From Streptomyces sp. NBC_00461 (GTDB lineage Bacteria; Actinomycetota; Actinomycetes; Streptomycetales; Streptomycetaceae): a stretch of DNA of 64,000 nt. The stretch lies in NCBI RefSeq assembly GCF_036013935.1, contig NZ_CP107902.1:8899001-8963000 (forward strand), in the 5' to 3' direction. Below, in pieces: positions 34,370-43,361 of this stretch; the first letter of the stretch is position 1; the number at the start of each line of letters is the position of its first letter. Both the position numbers and the translations under genes were made by a program. A model generated the notes under the pieces. The model was not told the DNA's origin. It ran no database searches and saw only the letters and a list, made by a program, of their open reading frames with translations.

Positions 34370-35326
34370 GTGCCGTCCTCCCGCCTCCATCGCGTCGCCG
34401 TCCTCGTGCTCGAAGGGGCGAAGCCGCTCGATGTCGGCATCCCGGCGCAGGTGTTCACGACCCGCGCGAGCATGCCGTACGAGGTGCGGGTGTGCGGTGC
34501 GGCCCCCGGGCTCGTGACCGGCGGCGACGGCCTGGCGTACCACGTCGCCGACGGCCTCGACGCGCTCGCGTGGGCCGACATCGTGTTCGTGCCCGGCTAC
34601 CGGTTCCCGGACCGTGAGGACCCGCCGTGGGCCGTCGTCGACGCGCTGATCGCCGCCCACGACCGGGGCGCGCGGCTCGCGGCCATTTCCACGGGCGCCT
34701 TCGCGCTCGCCGCCACGGGCCTGCTCGACGGCCGGCGCGCCACGACGCACTGGCATTACACGAAGGCACTGGCGGACAGGCATCCGCTCGTCCAGGTCGA
34801 CGAGAACGTCCTGTTCGTCGACGCGGGCAGCGTGCTGACCTCGGCCGGTGCCGCCTCCGGCATCGACCTGTGCCTGCACATCCTGCGCCGCGACCTCGGC
34901 GTGGCCGCCTCGAACCACGCGGCCCGGCGCCTGGTCGCGGCCCCCTACCGCAGCGGCGGCCAGGCGCAGTACGTACCTCGCAGTGTGCCCGAGCCGCTCG
35001 GCGAGCGGTTCGCCGCCACGCGTGAGTGGGCCCTGCACCGGCTCGACGAACCCCTGGGTCTCGAAACCCTCGCCGAGCACGCCGCCGTCTCGCCGCGCAC
35101 CTTCTCGCGTCGCTTCGTCGAGGACACCGGATACACGCCGATGCAGTGGGTCATGCGCGCCCGCATCGACCTGGCCCGGGAGCTGCTGGAGCGTTCCGAG
35201 CGGAGCGTCGAGCAGATCGCGAACGACGTGGGTCTCGGCACCGGGGCGAATCTGCGGCTGCACTTCCAGCGCATCCTCGCCACCACGCCGAGCGAGTACC
35301 GGCGCACCTTCACCCAGGGCGAGTAG
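34370..35326 (+). CDS. GlxA/AraC-family regulator (DJ-1/PfpI domain plus AraC HTH)
   Basis: The 318-residue protein starts at GTG 34370. Residues 1-185 form a DJ-1/PfpI-like domain (HRVAVLVLEGAKPLDVGIPA; DIVFVPGYRFP; AAISTGAFALAATGLLDGRR); the nucleophile Cys is replaced by Ser, so it is probably a sensor. The C-terminal AraC HTH shows LAEHAAVSPRTFSRRFVEDT and VEQIANDVGLGTGANLRLHF. It is 132 bp upstream of a GAPDH gene on the same strand and may control it. Confidence 0.92.
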   Translation: MPSSRLHRVAVLVLEGAKPLDVGIPAQVFTTRASMPYEVRVCGAAPGLVTGGDGLAYHVADGLDALAWADIVFVPGYRFPDREDPPWAVVDALIAAHDRGARLAAISTGAFALAATGLLDGRRATTHWHYTKALADRHPLVQVDENVLFVDAGSVLTSAGAASGIDLCLHILRRDLGVAASNHAARRLVAAPYRSGGQAQYVPRSVPEPLGERFAATREWALHRLDEPLGLETLAEHAAVSPRTFSRRFVEDTGYTPMQWVMRARIDLARELLERSERSVEQIANDVGLGTGANLRLHFQRILATTPSEYRRTFTQGE

Positions 35327-35458
35327 CCCGCCGTCAGGACGCTCCGGCGGCTTGGCGCGATCCTTGCGAACCATGGCGCTCACGCCACGGCCACGGCCGG
35401 ACCCCGCGCGCGAGGCTGGTGTCATCAAGGCCTGACGCACAGACATCAAGGGGCATTC

Positions 35459-36457
35459 ATGACTCGCATCGCCATCAACGGTTTCGGTCGCATCGGCCGC
35501 AATGTGCTGCGCGCCCTGTTGGAGCGCGACAGCGACCTGGAGATCGTCGCCGTCAACGACCTCACCGAGCCCGCCACCCTCGCCCGGCTCCTCGCCTACG
35601 ACTCGACGGCCGGCCGGCTCGGCCGCCCGGTGAGCGTCGACGGGAACACGCTCGTCGTCGACGGCCGACGCATCACGGTGCTCGCCGAGCGCGAGCCGGC
35701 GCAGCTGCCGTGGGCCGAACTCGGCGTCGACCTCGTGCTGGAGGCGACCGGCCGCTTCACGTCGGCCAAGGCCGCCCGCGCCCACCTCGACGCGGGCGCG
35801 AAGAAGGTCCTCGTCAGCGCGCCGTCGGACGGCGCCGACGTGACCCTCGCGTACGGGGTCAACACCGACGCCTACGACCCGGAACTGCACACGATCGTCT
35901 CGAACGCCTCCTGCACCACCAACGCGCTCGCGCCGCTCGCCGCGGTCCTCGACGAACTCGCCGGCATCGAGCACGGCTTCATGACCACGGTGCACGCCTA
36001 CACGCAGGAGCAGAACCTCCAGGACGGCCCGCACCGCGACCCCCGCCGTGCCCGCGCCGCCGGCGTCAACATCGTGCCGACCACGACCGGCGCCGCCAAG
36101 GCGATCGGCCACGTGCTGCCCGGCCTCGACGGCAAGCTGTCGGGCGACTCGATCCGGGTACCGGTTCCGGTGGGCTCGATCGTCGAGCTCAACACGACCG
36201 TCGCCCGCGACGTGACGCGTGAGGACGTGCTGGCGGCCTACCGTGCCGCCGCGGACGGCCCGTTGGCCGGTGTCCTCGAGTACTCCGACGACCCGCTGGT
36301 GTCGTCCGACATCACCGGCAACCCGGCCTCGTCGATCTTCGACTCGGCCCTCACCCGCGTCGACGGCCGCCACGTCAAGGTCGTCGCCTGGTACGACAAC
36401 GAGTGGGGCTTCTCCAACCGAGTGATCGACACGCTGGAACTCCTCGCCGCCCGCTGA
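35459..36457 (+). CDS. gap: Glyceraldehyde-3-phosphate dehydrogenase, type I
   Basis: The 332-residue enzyme has TRIAINGFGRIGRNVLRALL (NAD fold), the active site SNASCTTNALAPL (Cys about 152), MTTVHAYTQEQ with the catalytic His, RRARAAGVNIVPTTTGAAKA and WYDNEWGFSNRV. It oxidises glyceraldehyde-3-phosphate to 1,3-bisphosphoglycerate with NAD. Streptomycetes carry several copies; this one adjoins a GlxA-type regulator, not pgk/tpi, so it is probably an accessory or stress-linked isoform, for example replacing an oxidised copy. Confidence 0.96.
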   Translation: MTRIAINGFGRIGRNVLRALLERDSDLEIVAVNDLTEPATLARLLAYDSTAGRLGRPVSVDGNTLVVDGRRITVLAEREPAQLPWAELGVDLVLEATGRFTSAKAARAHLDAGAKKVLVSAPSDGADVTLAYGVNTDAYDPELHTIVSNASCTTNALAPLAAVLDELAGIEHGFMTTVHAYTQEQNLQDGPHRDPRRARAAGVNIVPTTTGAAKAIGHVLPGLDGKLSGDSIRVPVPVGSIVELNTTVARDVTREDVLAAYRAAADGPLAGVLEYSDDPLVSSDITGNPASSIFDSALTRVDGRHVKVVAWYDNEWGFSNRVIDTLELLAAR

Positions 36458-36484
36458 GCCGGACGGACGGTGAGCCGGCCGTCG

Positions 36485-37765
36485 TCATCGGCCCGGCAAC
36501 ACCCGTCCCAGGCGGGCGAGCGGAGACAGAGCCATGAGCACGGGTGACAGCAGCATGCCCGCCGCTGTCACCAGCAGGCCGGTACGTGGCCCCCACTCCT
36601 GCGCGAGGAATCCGCCCAGCAGGGAGCCGAACGGGGTCAGGCCCATGCCGACGAACGTGATCGTCGCCGCGGCACGGCCCTGCATTCCGTCCGGAGTCAC
36701 GGCCTGCCGTACGGCCATCACGGTCACGGTCACCAACTGACTGCCGGTACCGAACAGGAAGTTGGCCGCCAGCAGCGCCGGAACCGTCACCGTGGCGGAG
36801 CCGTGCAGCGCGGGCACGCACAGGAACACACCGTCGCCGAGCGCTGCCGCTGACACGAGCACCGCGCCGTGCCCGAACCGGCACGGCAGCCGGGCGGCCA
36901 GCATCGAGCCAAGGAGCGCTCCCGGTCCCGTCGCCGCGAGCGCCAGCCCGACAGCGGCGGGGGATAGGTGCAGCTCCCGCGGCAGGAAGAGCAGATAGAC
37001 GGTCATCGTGGCCGCGAAGGAGAACTGGAACGCGGCCGAGGCGAGACACACCGTCCGCAGCGAGGCGTCGCCCGCGACGAAACGCAGGCCCTCCTGGATC
37101 CGCCGCCCTACCCGAGAGGGTCGTCGCGAGGTCTCCGGCACCGGTTCACGGCGACGGATCCGCCGGATCGACAGGAACGACAGCGCGAAGAACAGTGCGC
37201 CGACGGCCGCAGCGATCGGCGCGGACGCCAGTGACACCAGCGCACCGCCGAGAGGGGGTCCGCCGATCTGCGCCGCGGACCGGCTGCCCTCCAGCGCGCT
37301 GTTGCCCCGTACCAGCTGATCGCGTTTCACCAGCCGTACCAGAGACGCCTGGTAGGCCACGTCGAAGAACACGGACAGAGCCCCGACGGCGAACGCGACC
37401 ACGAACAGCGCCGACAGCCCGAGCCGGCCGAGAAGACCGGCCGTGGCGGCGACGCCCAGCACCAGGGTCCGGCCCACATCCGCCAGCACCATCACCGTGC
37501 GGGTTCGCCATCCGTCCACCCATGCGCCGACGAAGAGCGAGAGCAGCAGGATCGGCACCTGCCCCACCGCGCGCAGGACGCCCAACTGGCCGGCGCCTGC
37601 GTGGAGCGTCAGGACCGCGAACAGCGGCAGCACCACCAGACTCGCGTGTTCGCCGAGTTGGGAGACCGTCTGGCCCACCCACAGCCTGCGGAAGTCGCCG
37701 TCCCGCCACAGGCTGGGCGGAACAGGCCGGCCGGAATCGGACACGGCGGAGGAGACGGACGGCAT
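36485..37765 (-). CDS. MFS transporter (enterobactin exporter-like)
   Basis: The 426-residue protein starts at ATG 37763-37765 behind AAGGGG. It reads WRDGDFRRLWVGQTVSQLGE and VGAWVDGWRTRTVMVLADVG (the loop 2-3 motif), FFDVAYQASLVRLVKRDQLV, GGPPLGGALVSL and GFLAQEWGPRTGLLVTAAGM, with about 12 membrane helices. This is the MFS group containing EntS and macrolide/drug exporters. It probably exports a small molecule; the substrate is unknown. Convergent with gap. Confidence 0.9.
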   Translation of the reverse strand: MPSVSSAVSDSGRPVPPSLWRDGDFRRLWVGQTVSQLGEHASLVVLPLFAVLTLHAGAGQLGVLRAVGQVPILLLSLFVGAWVDGWRTRTVMVLADVGRTLVLGVAATAGLLGRLGLSALFVVAFAVGALSVFFDVAYQASLVRLVKRDQLVRGNSALEGSRSAAQIGGPPLGGALVSLASAPIAAAVGALFFALSFLSIRRIRRREPVPETSRRPSRVGRRIQEGLRFVAGDASLRTVCLASAAFQFSFAATMTVYLLFLPRELHLSPAAVGLALAATGPGALLGSMLAARLPCRFGHGAVLVSAAALGDGVFLCVPALHGSATVTVPALLAANFLFGTGSQLVTVTVMAVRQAVTPDGMQGRAAATITFVGMGLTPFGSLLGGFLAQEWGPRTGLLVTAAGMLLSPVLMALSPLARLGRVLPGR

Positions 37766-37861
37766 GGTGACCCCTTGGAACGCCGGCAACGAGGCCCGCC
37801 CCCCGGCGCTCGACAGGCGCACCGACGGTTCGGGCAGGGAAAGGCTCGCCGTGCCGCGGCA

Positions 37862-37951
37862 TCACAGGCAGCACGCGATGACCGGCCCATCACGGACCAG
37901 GACGTCAACGCGTGCGCGAACGACCGACCATGTCTCCTGCTCCTTGGCCAT
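37862..37951 (-). CDS. Possible 29-residue small protein
   Basis: An ATG at 37949-37951 lies 7 nt after GAGGAG and opens a frame MAKEQETWSVVRARVDVLVR followed by DGPVIACCL and a stop at 37862-37864. It lies 94 bp downstream of the LacI-type gene and about 100 bp upstream of the MFS gene. The good ribosome-binding site is the only support; no family is recognised, and it may be a fragment of a lost gene. Confidence 0.3.
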   Translation of the reverse strand: MAKEQETWSVVRARVDVLVRDGPVIACCL

Positions 37952-38045
37952 GGCACGCTCCTCGCACGTGCCTGCGGGCAGGCGACAACGTAGCGGGTGA
38001 TCCCGGCACGGGCCACCGAATTCCCGCTTGCAGTACCGGAGTTGC

Positions 38046-39095
38046 CTACCTGGCCGGTGGCGGCCCGCTGCTCTCCCGCACCACCAGCTCCGTGGCCACC
38101 TCCACCCGCGTCGTCTCCGGCTCCTGTCCCGACAGCAGCCGCAGCACCATGCGGGCGGCCAGCGCCGTCATGTCGGCTATGGGCGTCCGCATGGTCGTCA
38201 GACGGGGCGTCACCCAGTCCGCGAACGGCAGGTCGTCGAAGCCGACCACACTGACGTCGTCCGGAATGCGCAACCCGCGCTCGGCCGCCGCCCGGTAGGT
38301 GCCCAGTGCCTGATGGTCGCTGCCCGCGAAGATCGCCGTGGGACGGTCGGCCAACGCCAGGAGATCCAGGGCGTGTTGATGGGCGAGAGAGTGGGTGAAG
38401 TCGCCGTAGCGGACCAGCTCCGGGTCGAAGGGGAGCCCGGCCTCCGTCAGCGCCGAACGGTAGCCGTCCACGCGGGCACGCGAGGTCAGCCGGCGCTCCG
38501 GGCCGCTGATGACGGCGATGCGCCGGTGGCCGAGCTCGATGAGATGGCGTGTCGCGGCAAGCCCGCCGGGCCAGTTGGTCGCCCCCACCCACGGAATGCC
38601 GGGCGCGGGCTCGTCGACCGGCGCGACCAGGGCGTACGGGATCCCGAGACCGGCGAGGTCGGCCTGCTGCTCCGGAGCGAGTTCGGGTACGACCAGGATC
38701 GCGCCGCGGGTGGGGCGCGTGGCCAGCGAGTCCAGCCACTGCCGCGCCCGCTTCTGCCGCCCGTGCGTCGCCGAGACCACCAGCCCCATGCCCGCTTCGT
38801 GCAGCACGTCCTCGGCGCCCCGGATCAGCTCCACCGCCCAGGGGCTGTCCAGCTCGTTGATGACGAGATCGATCAGCCCGCCGGGCGGTGCCGCGGTGGC
38901 TGCGGCGCGCGGCCGCGCGAGATAGCCGTGCTTCTCCAGCAGGCGCTGCACCTTGGCCCGAGTCTCGGCCGATACATCGGATCTGTTGTGGAGCACCTTG
39001 GAGACGGTGGAGACCGAAACCCCTGCCTCATCGGCGATTTCGGCCAGCGTGCGCCGCCTCGCTTCGCCGGATCCTGTCCGGACCGTTGACGTCAT
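38046..39095 (-). CDS. LacI-family transcriptional regulator
   Basis: The 349-residue protein has the LacI HTH TLAEIADEAGVSVSTVSKVL and hinge region (VQRLLEKHGYLARPRA). The sensor domain carries GLIDLVINELDSPWAVELIR, VPWV-type IPWVGATNWPGGLAATRHLI, ELGHRRIAVISGPERRLTSR and VVGFDDLPFADWVTPRLTTM. It is divergent from a secreted beta-helix enzyme, and a perfect dyad at 39130-39151 lies between them. It probably represses that enzyme until a breakdown sugar appears. Confidence 0.95.
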   Translation of the reverse strand: MTSTVRTGSGEARRRTLAEIADEAGVSVSTVSKVLHNRSDVSAETRAKVQRLLEKHGYLARPRAAATAAPPGGLIDLVINELDSPWAVELIRGAEDVLHEAGMGLVVSATHGRQKRARQWLDSLATRPTRGAILVVPELAPEQQADLAGLGIPYALVAPVDEPAPGIPWVGATNWPGGLAATRHLIELGHRRIAVISGPERRLTSRARVDGYRSALTEAGLPFDPELVRYGDFTHSLAHQHALDLLALADRPTAIFAGSDHQALGTYRAAAERGLRIPDDVSVVGFDDLPFADWVTPRLTTMRTPIADMTALAARMVLRLLSGQEPETTRVEVATELVVRESSGPPPAR

Positions 39096-39129
39096 CGGAT
39101 CAATCTCCTACGTTTCCGGAGCGGTCGCA

Positions 39130-39151
39130 GATTGCGAAAACTATCGCAATC
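39130..39151. promoter_or_regulatory. LacI-type operator
   Basis: GATTGCGA-AAACTA-TCGCAATC is a perfect 8-bp-arm dyad centred 46 bp upstream of the beta-helix enzyme and 45 bp upstream of the LacI start. CG-centred half-sites and the midway position fit a LacI operator controlling both genes. Confidence 0.7.
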
Positions 39152-39186
39152 CAATCCTCCGGCGTAGAGGTGGCAGGTGGTTCTCG

Positions 39187-41859
39187 ATGGAGAGACGGCG
39201 TCCGGGCCGGAGGCATCTGCCGGTACTGGCCACGGTGGCAGCGCTGTTGGCCTTCCCCGTACAGGCGCAGGCAGCGGGCCAGGGCCGCATCTACCATGTC
39301 GCCCCCTGGGGCAGAGACCACGCGTACGGCTCCCCGTCGAAGCCCCTGCGCACCATCGGCGACTGCCTCTCCCGCGTTCGCCCGGGCGACACCTGCCTCA
39401 TCCACCGCGGCACCTACCGCGAGCAGGTGACCCCGCCCTCCGGTACGAAGGACGCCCCGATCAACCTCGCCGCGTACGGCGACGGCCCGGTGACCGTCGA
39501 CGGGACCGAGCCGGTGGCCGGCTGGAAGGACGCCGGCGGCGGACTGGTCGCCGCCGACACGAACCTGCCGACGGACCCCGAGTTCAACGCGGTGTTCCTG
39601 GACAACGGGCGTGCGGCGGAAGGCCGTTGGCCCAACTCCGGCTCCGATCCGCTCAACACCACCTGGGCCGAGGCCGACTCCACCTCCACCGACCAGCACA
39701 TCGACGACACCGACCTGCCGGACGCGGACTGGGCCGGCGCGACCGTGCACCTGTGGGCGGGCTCCAACCCCTGGGCCCAGCAGACCGGCACGGTCACCGC
39801 CGGCTCGCCCGGCAAGCTGGACTTCAAGGGCGGCAACCACCGCTGCCCGCCCCTGTGCATGGGCAACCAGAACTACCGCAACTACTACCTCGTGGGCTCC
39901 AAGGCCGCCCTCGACCAGCCGGGGGAGTGGTACTACGACACATCCGCCCACCGGCTCTACCTCGTCCCGCCCAAGGGCGGCATGGCCAACCACACGGTGA
40001 CCGCCAAACACCGCCTGTGGGGAGTGGACCTGTCCAACGCCTCGTACGTCACCGTCCGCGGAATCGACCTGTGGGGCACCTCCCTGCGAACGGGCAGGAT
40101 GAGTACGGGAGTTGTGGTCGACGCACTGCATGCCACGTACATCTCGGAGTTCTCCACGCTCCCCATGCCGCCGGACGGCGACCTCGCGATCCCGCCCTCC
40201 GAGGGGCACATCGTGGCCTCCCGCATCCTCGACTCCGGTGTGCAGATCCTCGGCACCGGCAACACCCTGGAGAACAGCGAGATCTCGCAGTCCGCCGGCG
40301 ACGGTGTCCTGGTGCGCGGCACCGGCAACACGGTCACCGGCAACTACGTCCACGACGTCGGCTGGATGGGCAGCTACACACCCGGCATCGAGATCAACGG
40401 CAACGACCACACGGTCACGCACAACACGGTCCGCCGCACAGGCCGCGCCTCCATCGACACGGCCTGGCAGCTCAACGGCACCGAGTTCCACGGCAACCGC
40501 ATCGCCTACAACGACCTGTCCGAGGCGATGCGCACCTCCCGCGACGGCTCACCCCTGTACGTCTGCTGCAGCCTGGACGGCACCGGCACCTCCGTGGACC
40601 ACAACAGCTCGCACGACGCCGACGGCCAGGTCGGCTTCTACGTCGACAACTACTCGGGCCACTTCCTCCTGCACCACAACGTCGCCTGGAACACCGGCAC
40701 GCGAGGCACCTTCTTCAACGGCCACACCGGCCCGAGCATCGCCAACCAGGACCACAACTCCAGCTACGGCGTGGGCATCAACGGCAACTCCACGCTGCTG
40801 AGCGGCGCCACCGACGCCTCCGGCTCGTACTTCAGCAACATCGTCGGACCCATGCCGGTCAGTGCGACCGGGACCGGCGACCCGCGGCCGGTGGTCCGCT
40901 CCAACCTCATCACCGACAAAGCCGGCTACACGGACCCCGTCAACGGTGAGCTGTGGCTCACCGACGTCTCACCCGCGATCGACACCGGTGAGACGCTCGA
41001 CGGCATCACCACCGAAGTCCGCGGCACGGCTCCCGACATCGGTGCCTACGAACACGGCGAGCCGATCTGGTCGACGGGCTGCGACCTCCCCGGCTGCCAA
41101 CAGCGCGTCCGGCACGGCGCCTGGACCGCGGCCGCGAGCGACGGCTCCGACGCCTTCGCCGCCGTCGACGGAGACATCAACACCCGCTGGACGGCCGCCG
41201 CCGCGCAGGCCCCCGGCCAGTTCCTGACGGTCGACCTGGGCGAGCCGAAGACCGTCGGCCGACTCTCGCTCGACGCGGGCCGCGACACCAGCGGACAGCC
41301 GTACGGCTTCTCGGTGTCGGTGAGCCGCGACGGCACGCACTGGAGCGGGAGCCTCGCCCGGGTCTCCGGCCGGTCCTTCACTCAGGACGCTGCCTTCCCC
41401 GCCCGGACGGCCCGGTTCGTCCGCATCACCCTCACCGCGAGCGGCCCCGTCCCCTGGGTGGTCAACGACCTGCGTCTGTACAGCGACGGGCCCGATGCCT
41501 CCGCCACGCTCCAGGCCGAACAGGCGACTTCCATGCACCGGGCGGCACGCACCACGGCCACCACCGGGGTGCTGGGCTCCGGGGACTGGATCGCCTTCCG
41601 TCGCGCGGCCGTGCACGGCGACCACCTCACCGTACGGCTCGCCTCCACCTGCACCACCGGCTGCGCGCTCCAACTCCGGCTCGACACCCCGCGCGGCCCG
41701 GTGGCCGCGACCCTCCCCGTGCACGCGACCGGCGCCACCACCTGGCAGGAGCAGTCGGTCACCCTGCCCCACCGCGAGACCGGTGTCCACACCCTCTACA
41801 TCGTCGCGAAGGGCGGCCCTCGCGTCGCGTCCCTCGACTGGCTGACGATCCGGCCATGA
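39187..41859 (+). CDS. Secreted right-handed beta-helix enzyme with F5/8C and CBM6-like domains
   Basis: The 890-residue protein has a signal peptide (RRRPGRRHLPVLATVAALLA, cleavage near AQA-AG). Residues about 35-120 match the start of pectate-lyase-like proteins (YHVAPWGRDHAYGSPSKPLR; CLIHRGTYREQVTPPSGTKD). A long parallel beta-helix follows with repeating N-N-T turns (GTGNTLENSEIS; GTGNTVTGNYVHDVGWMGSY). Near 640-755 a discoidin (F5/8 type C) domain appears (DINTRWTAAAAQAPGQFLTV), then a CBM6-like end (LQAEQATSMHRAA; VASLDWLTIRP). It probably degrades a plant polysaccharide; the exact activity is unknown. Confidence 0.85.
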   Translation: MERRRPGRRHLPVLATVAALLAFPVQAQAAGQGRIYHVAPWGRDHAYGSPSKPLRTIGDCLSRVRPGDTCLIHRGTYREQVTPPSGTKDAPINLAAYGDGPVTVDGTEPVAGWKDAGGGLVAADTNLPTDPEFNAVFLDNGRAAEGRWPNSGSDPLNTTWAEADSTSTDQHIDDTDLPDADWAGATVHLWAGSNPWAQQTGTVTAGSPGKLDFKGGNHRCPPLCMGNQNYRNYYLVGSKAALDQPGEWYYDTSAHRLYLVPPKGGMANHTVTAKHRLWGVDLSNASYVTVRGIDLWGTSLRTGRMSTGVVVDALHATYISEFSTLPMPPDGDLAIPPSEGHIVASRILDSGVQILGTGNTLENSEISQSAGDGVLVRGTGNTVTGNYVHDVGWMGSYTPGIEINGNDHTVTHNTVRRTGRASIDTAWQLNGTEFHGNRIAYNDLSEAMRTSRDGSPLYVCCSLDGTGTSVDHNSSHDADGQVGFYVDNYSGHFLLHHNVAWNTGTRGTFFNGHTGPSIANQDHNSSYGVGINGNSTLLSGATDASGSYFSNIVGPMPVSATGTGDPRPVVRSNLITDKAGYTDPVNGELWLTDVSPAIDTGETLDGITTEVRGTAPDIGAYEHGEPIWSTGCDLPGCQQRVRHGAWTAAASDGSDAFAAVDGDINTRWTAAAAQAPGQFLTVDLGEPKTVGRLSLDAGRDTSGQPYGFSVSVSRDGTHWSGSLARVSGRSFTQDAAFPARTARFVRITLTASGPVPWVVNDLRLYSDGPDASATLQAEQATSMHRAARTTATTGVLGSGDWIAFRRAAVHGDHLTVRLASTCTTGCALQLRLDTPRGPVAATLPVHATGATTWQEQSVTLPHRETGVHTLYIVAKGGPRVASLDWLTIRP

Positions 41860-41902
41860 CGCTCGCCGCTCCGCGCCGGACGCCAGGGAGTCAGCCGGGG
41901 AG

Positions 41903-43147
41903 TCAGAAGAAGCGGGCCTCTGGATATCGAGCCGACGACCCGTCCAACAGGCCGTCGTCGTCCCGGCCGCGCAGCCAGCGGTCGAAGAAGGCGGCGAGAC
42001 AGGCGCGTTCGGCGGCGATCGCATGCCTCGGCATGATCGTGCCGATGTTCTCGACGACGGTCTTCCGCGGAAGTCCCAGCTGACGGGCGATCTGCGGGAC
42101 GAGCGCCTCGGCGTCGGTGTACGTCGCGTGTTCCGCACCTCGCAGGCTCAGGCCCCGGTGCCAGCCGCGGCTGTTCCGCCACAGGGCGTCCCAGGACGGC
42201 ACCGTGCTCAGGTCGTTGCCGTCCTTGCCGATCAGCAGGAAGGGGCGGTCGACGCCGTCGGCGGCAACGGTGGAGAGGTTGCCGACGGTGTCGTCCTCCT
42301 GGACGTACGCGAGAACCCCGTCGAGATCGGCCGCCGCCGCGATGCGCGAATCGTCGTGCATGGCCTGCAGGGCGGTGAAGCCACCTGCCGACTGGCCGAA
42401 CATGCCGATGTGGCCGAAGTCCAGCATGCCGCGCAGCGCCCCGGGGAGCGCACGGGGCAGTTCGTCGAGGACGAAGCGGATGTCGGCCACCCGCACGGCG
42501 AGCGTCTTCTGCAGCAGCGCCTTGATGCGCCCCGGGTCCGGGTAGGCCTTGTCGAACTCTGCCGGCAGCACGGAGCTTTCGACACGGCCGCCGGGAAACT
42601 GGACGGCCGAGGCGTCGTAGGTGTGATCGACGGTCACCACGGCGTACCCCCGGGAGGCGAGGTCGTCGCAGAGCGTGGTGCCCAGGGAACGCGGGTCACC
42701 GGCACCCGGCGAGTAGCAGACGACGGGGAGCGGGCCCATGCCCCGATCGACAGGGGCGCCTTCGTGGGCATGGGTACGCGTGGCCGACCAGTCGACCCGG
42801 TTGCCGGGCACATCGGTGAAACTGTTCAAGGCGGCGAATCCGGTGGCCTCGCCGGGGAGCATCTGTGGAGCGGCCGGGTAGCCGCCGACGGCTCGCGCCG
42901 GATAGCGGATGCCGATCATGAGTTCCCGGTACGGCTGCGCGGTGATCCAAGGATCGGACCGCGACGCATCGACCAGGTGCAGCGAGACCGTCCCCACCGG
43001 GTGCGGTCCGCTGGGCGCGGGCAACGTCAGCCGCACCGGCCCGGCCTTGCGCGATGCGGCGGAGACGGCGGACGAGGCGCGTGCCGGGACGGCGGACAGG
43101 GCGACGGCGGCAGCGGCCGACAGGATGACAGAGCGACGGGTCTGCAT
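41903..43147 (-). CDS. Secreted alpha/beta hydrolase (PAF-acetylhydrolase-like lipase)
   Basis: The 414-residue protein starts at ATG 43145-43147 behind AAGGGG, with signal MQTRRSVILSAAAAVALSAV. The mature part has IGIRYPARAV, LPVVCYSPGAGDPRSLGTTL (oxyanion hole), GHIGMFGQSAGGFTALQAMH with the nucleophile GQSAG, AAADLDGVL, and GAEHATYTDAEAL containing the catalytic His. This is the platelet-activating-factor acetylhydrolase/chlorophyllase-like lipase group. It is exported and may cleave esters or polyesters outside the cell. Confidence 0.88.
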   Translation of the reverse strand: MQTRRSVILSAAAAVALSAVPARASSAVSAASRKAGPVRLTLPAPSGPHPVGTVSLHLVDASRSDPWITAQPYRELMIGIRYPARAVGGYPAAPQMLPGEATGFAALNSFTDVPGNRVDWSATRTHAHEGAPVDRGMGPLPVVCYSPGAGDPRSLGTTLCDDLASRGYAVVTVDHTYDASAVQFPGGRVESSVLPAEFDKAYPDPGRIKALLQKTLAVRVADIRFVLDELPRALPGALRGMLDFGHIGMFGQSAGGFTALQAMHDDSRIAAAADLDGVLAYVQEDDTVGNLSTVAADGVDRPFLLIGKDGNDLSTVPSWDALWRNSRGWHRGLSLRGAEHATYTDAEALVPQIARQLGLPRKTVVENIGTIMPRHAIAAERACLAAFFDRWLRGRDDDGLLDGSSARYPEARFF

Positions 43148-43361
43148 GACTGAACCCCTTTGGTCTGCACGTGTTCTGCTGTCTGTACGTGTTGAGCGAT
43201 CACGTACAGACTCGCGGCCCGACATGGCCGCCCACCATCCGGCAAACCGGTCGACGCGTCTGGGGGATTGCCCCCATCGCCGCACTCCATCCCCGGGTGG
43301 AGACCGCTCCATCGACCCGTGGGTGGTGGTGATCCACTACTACGCGGAGCACGCTGGAGGC

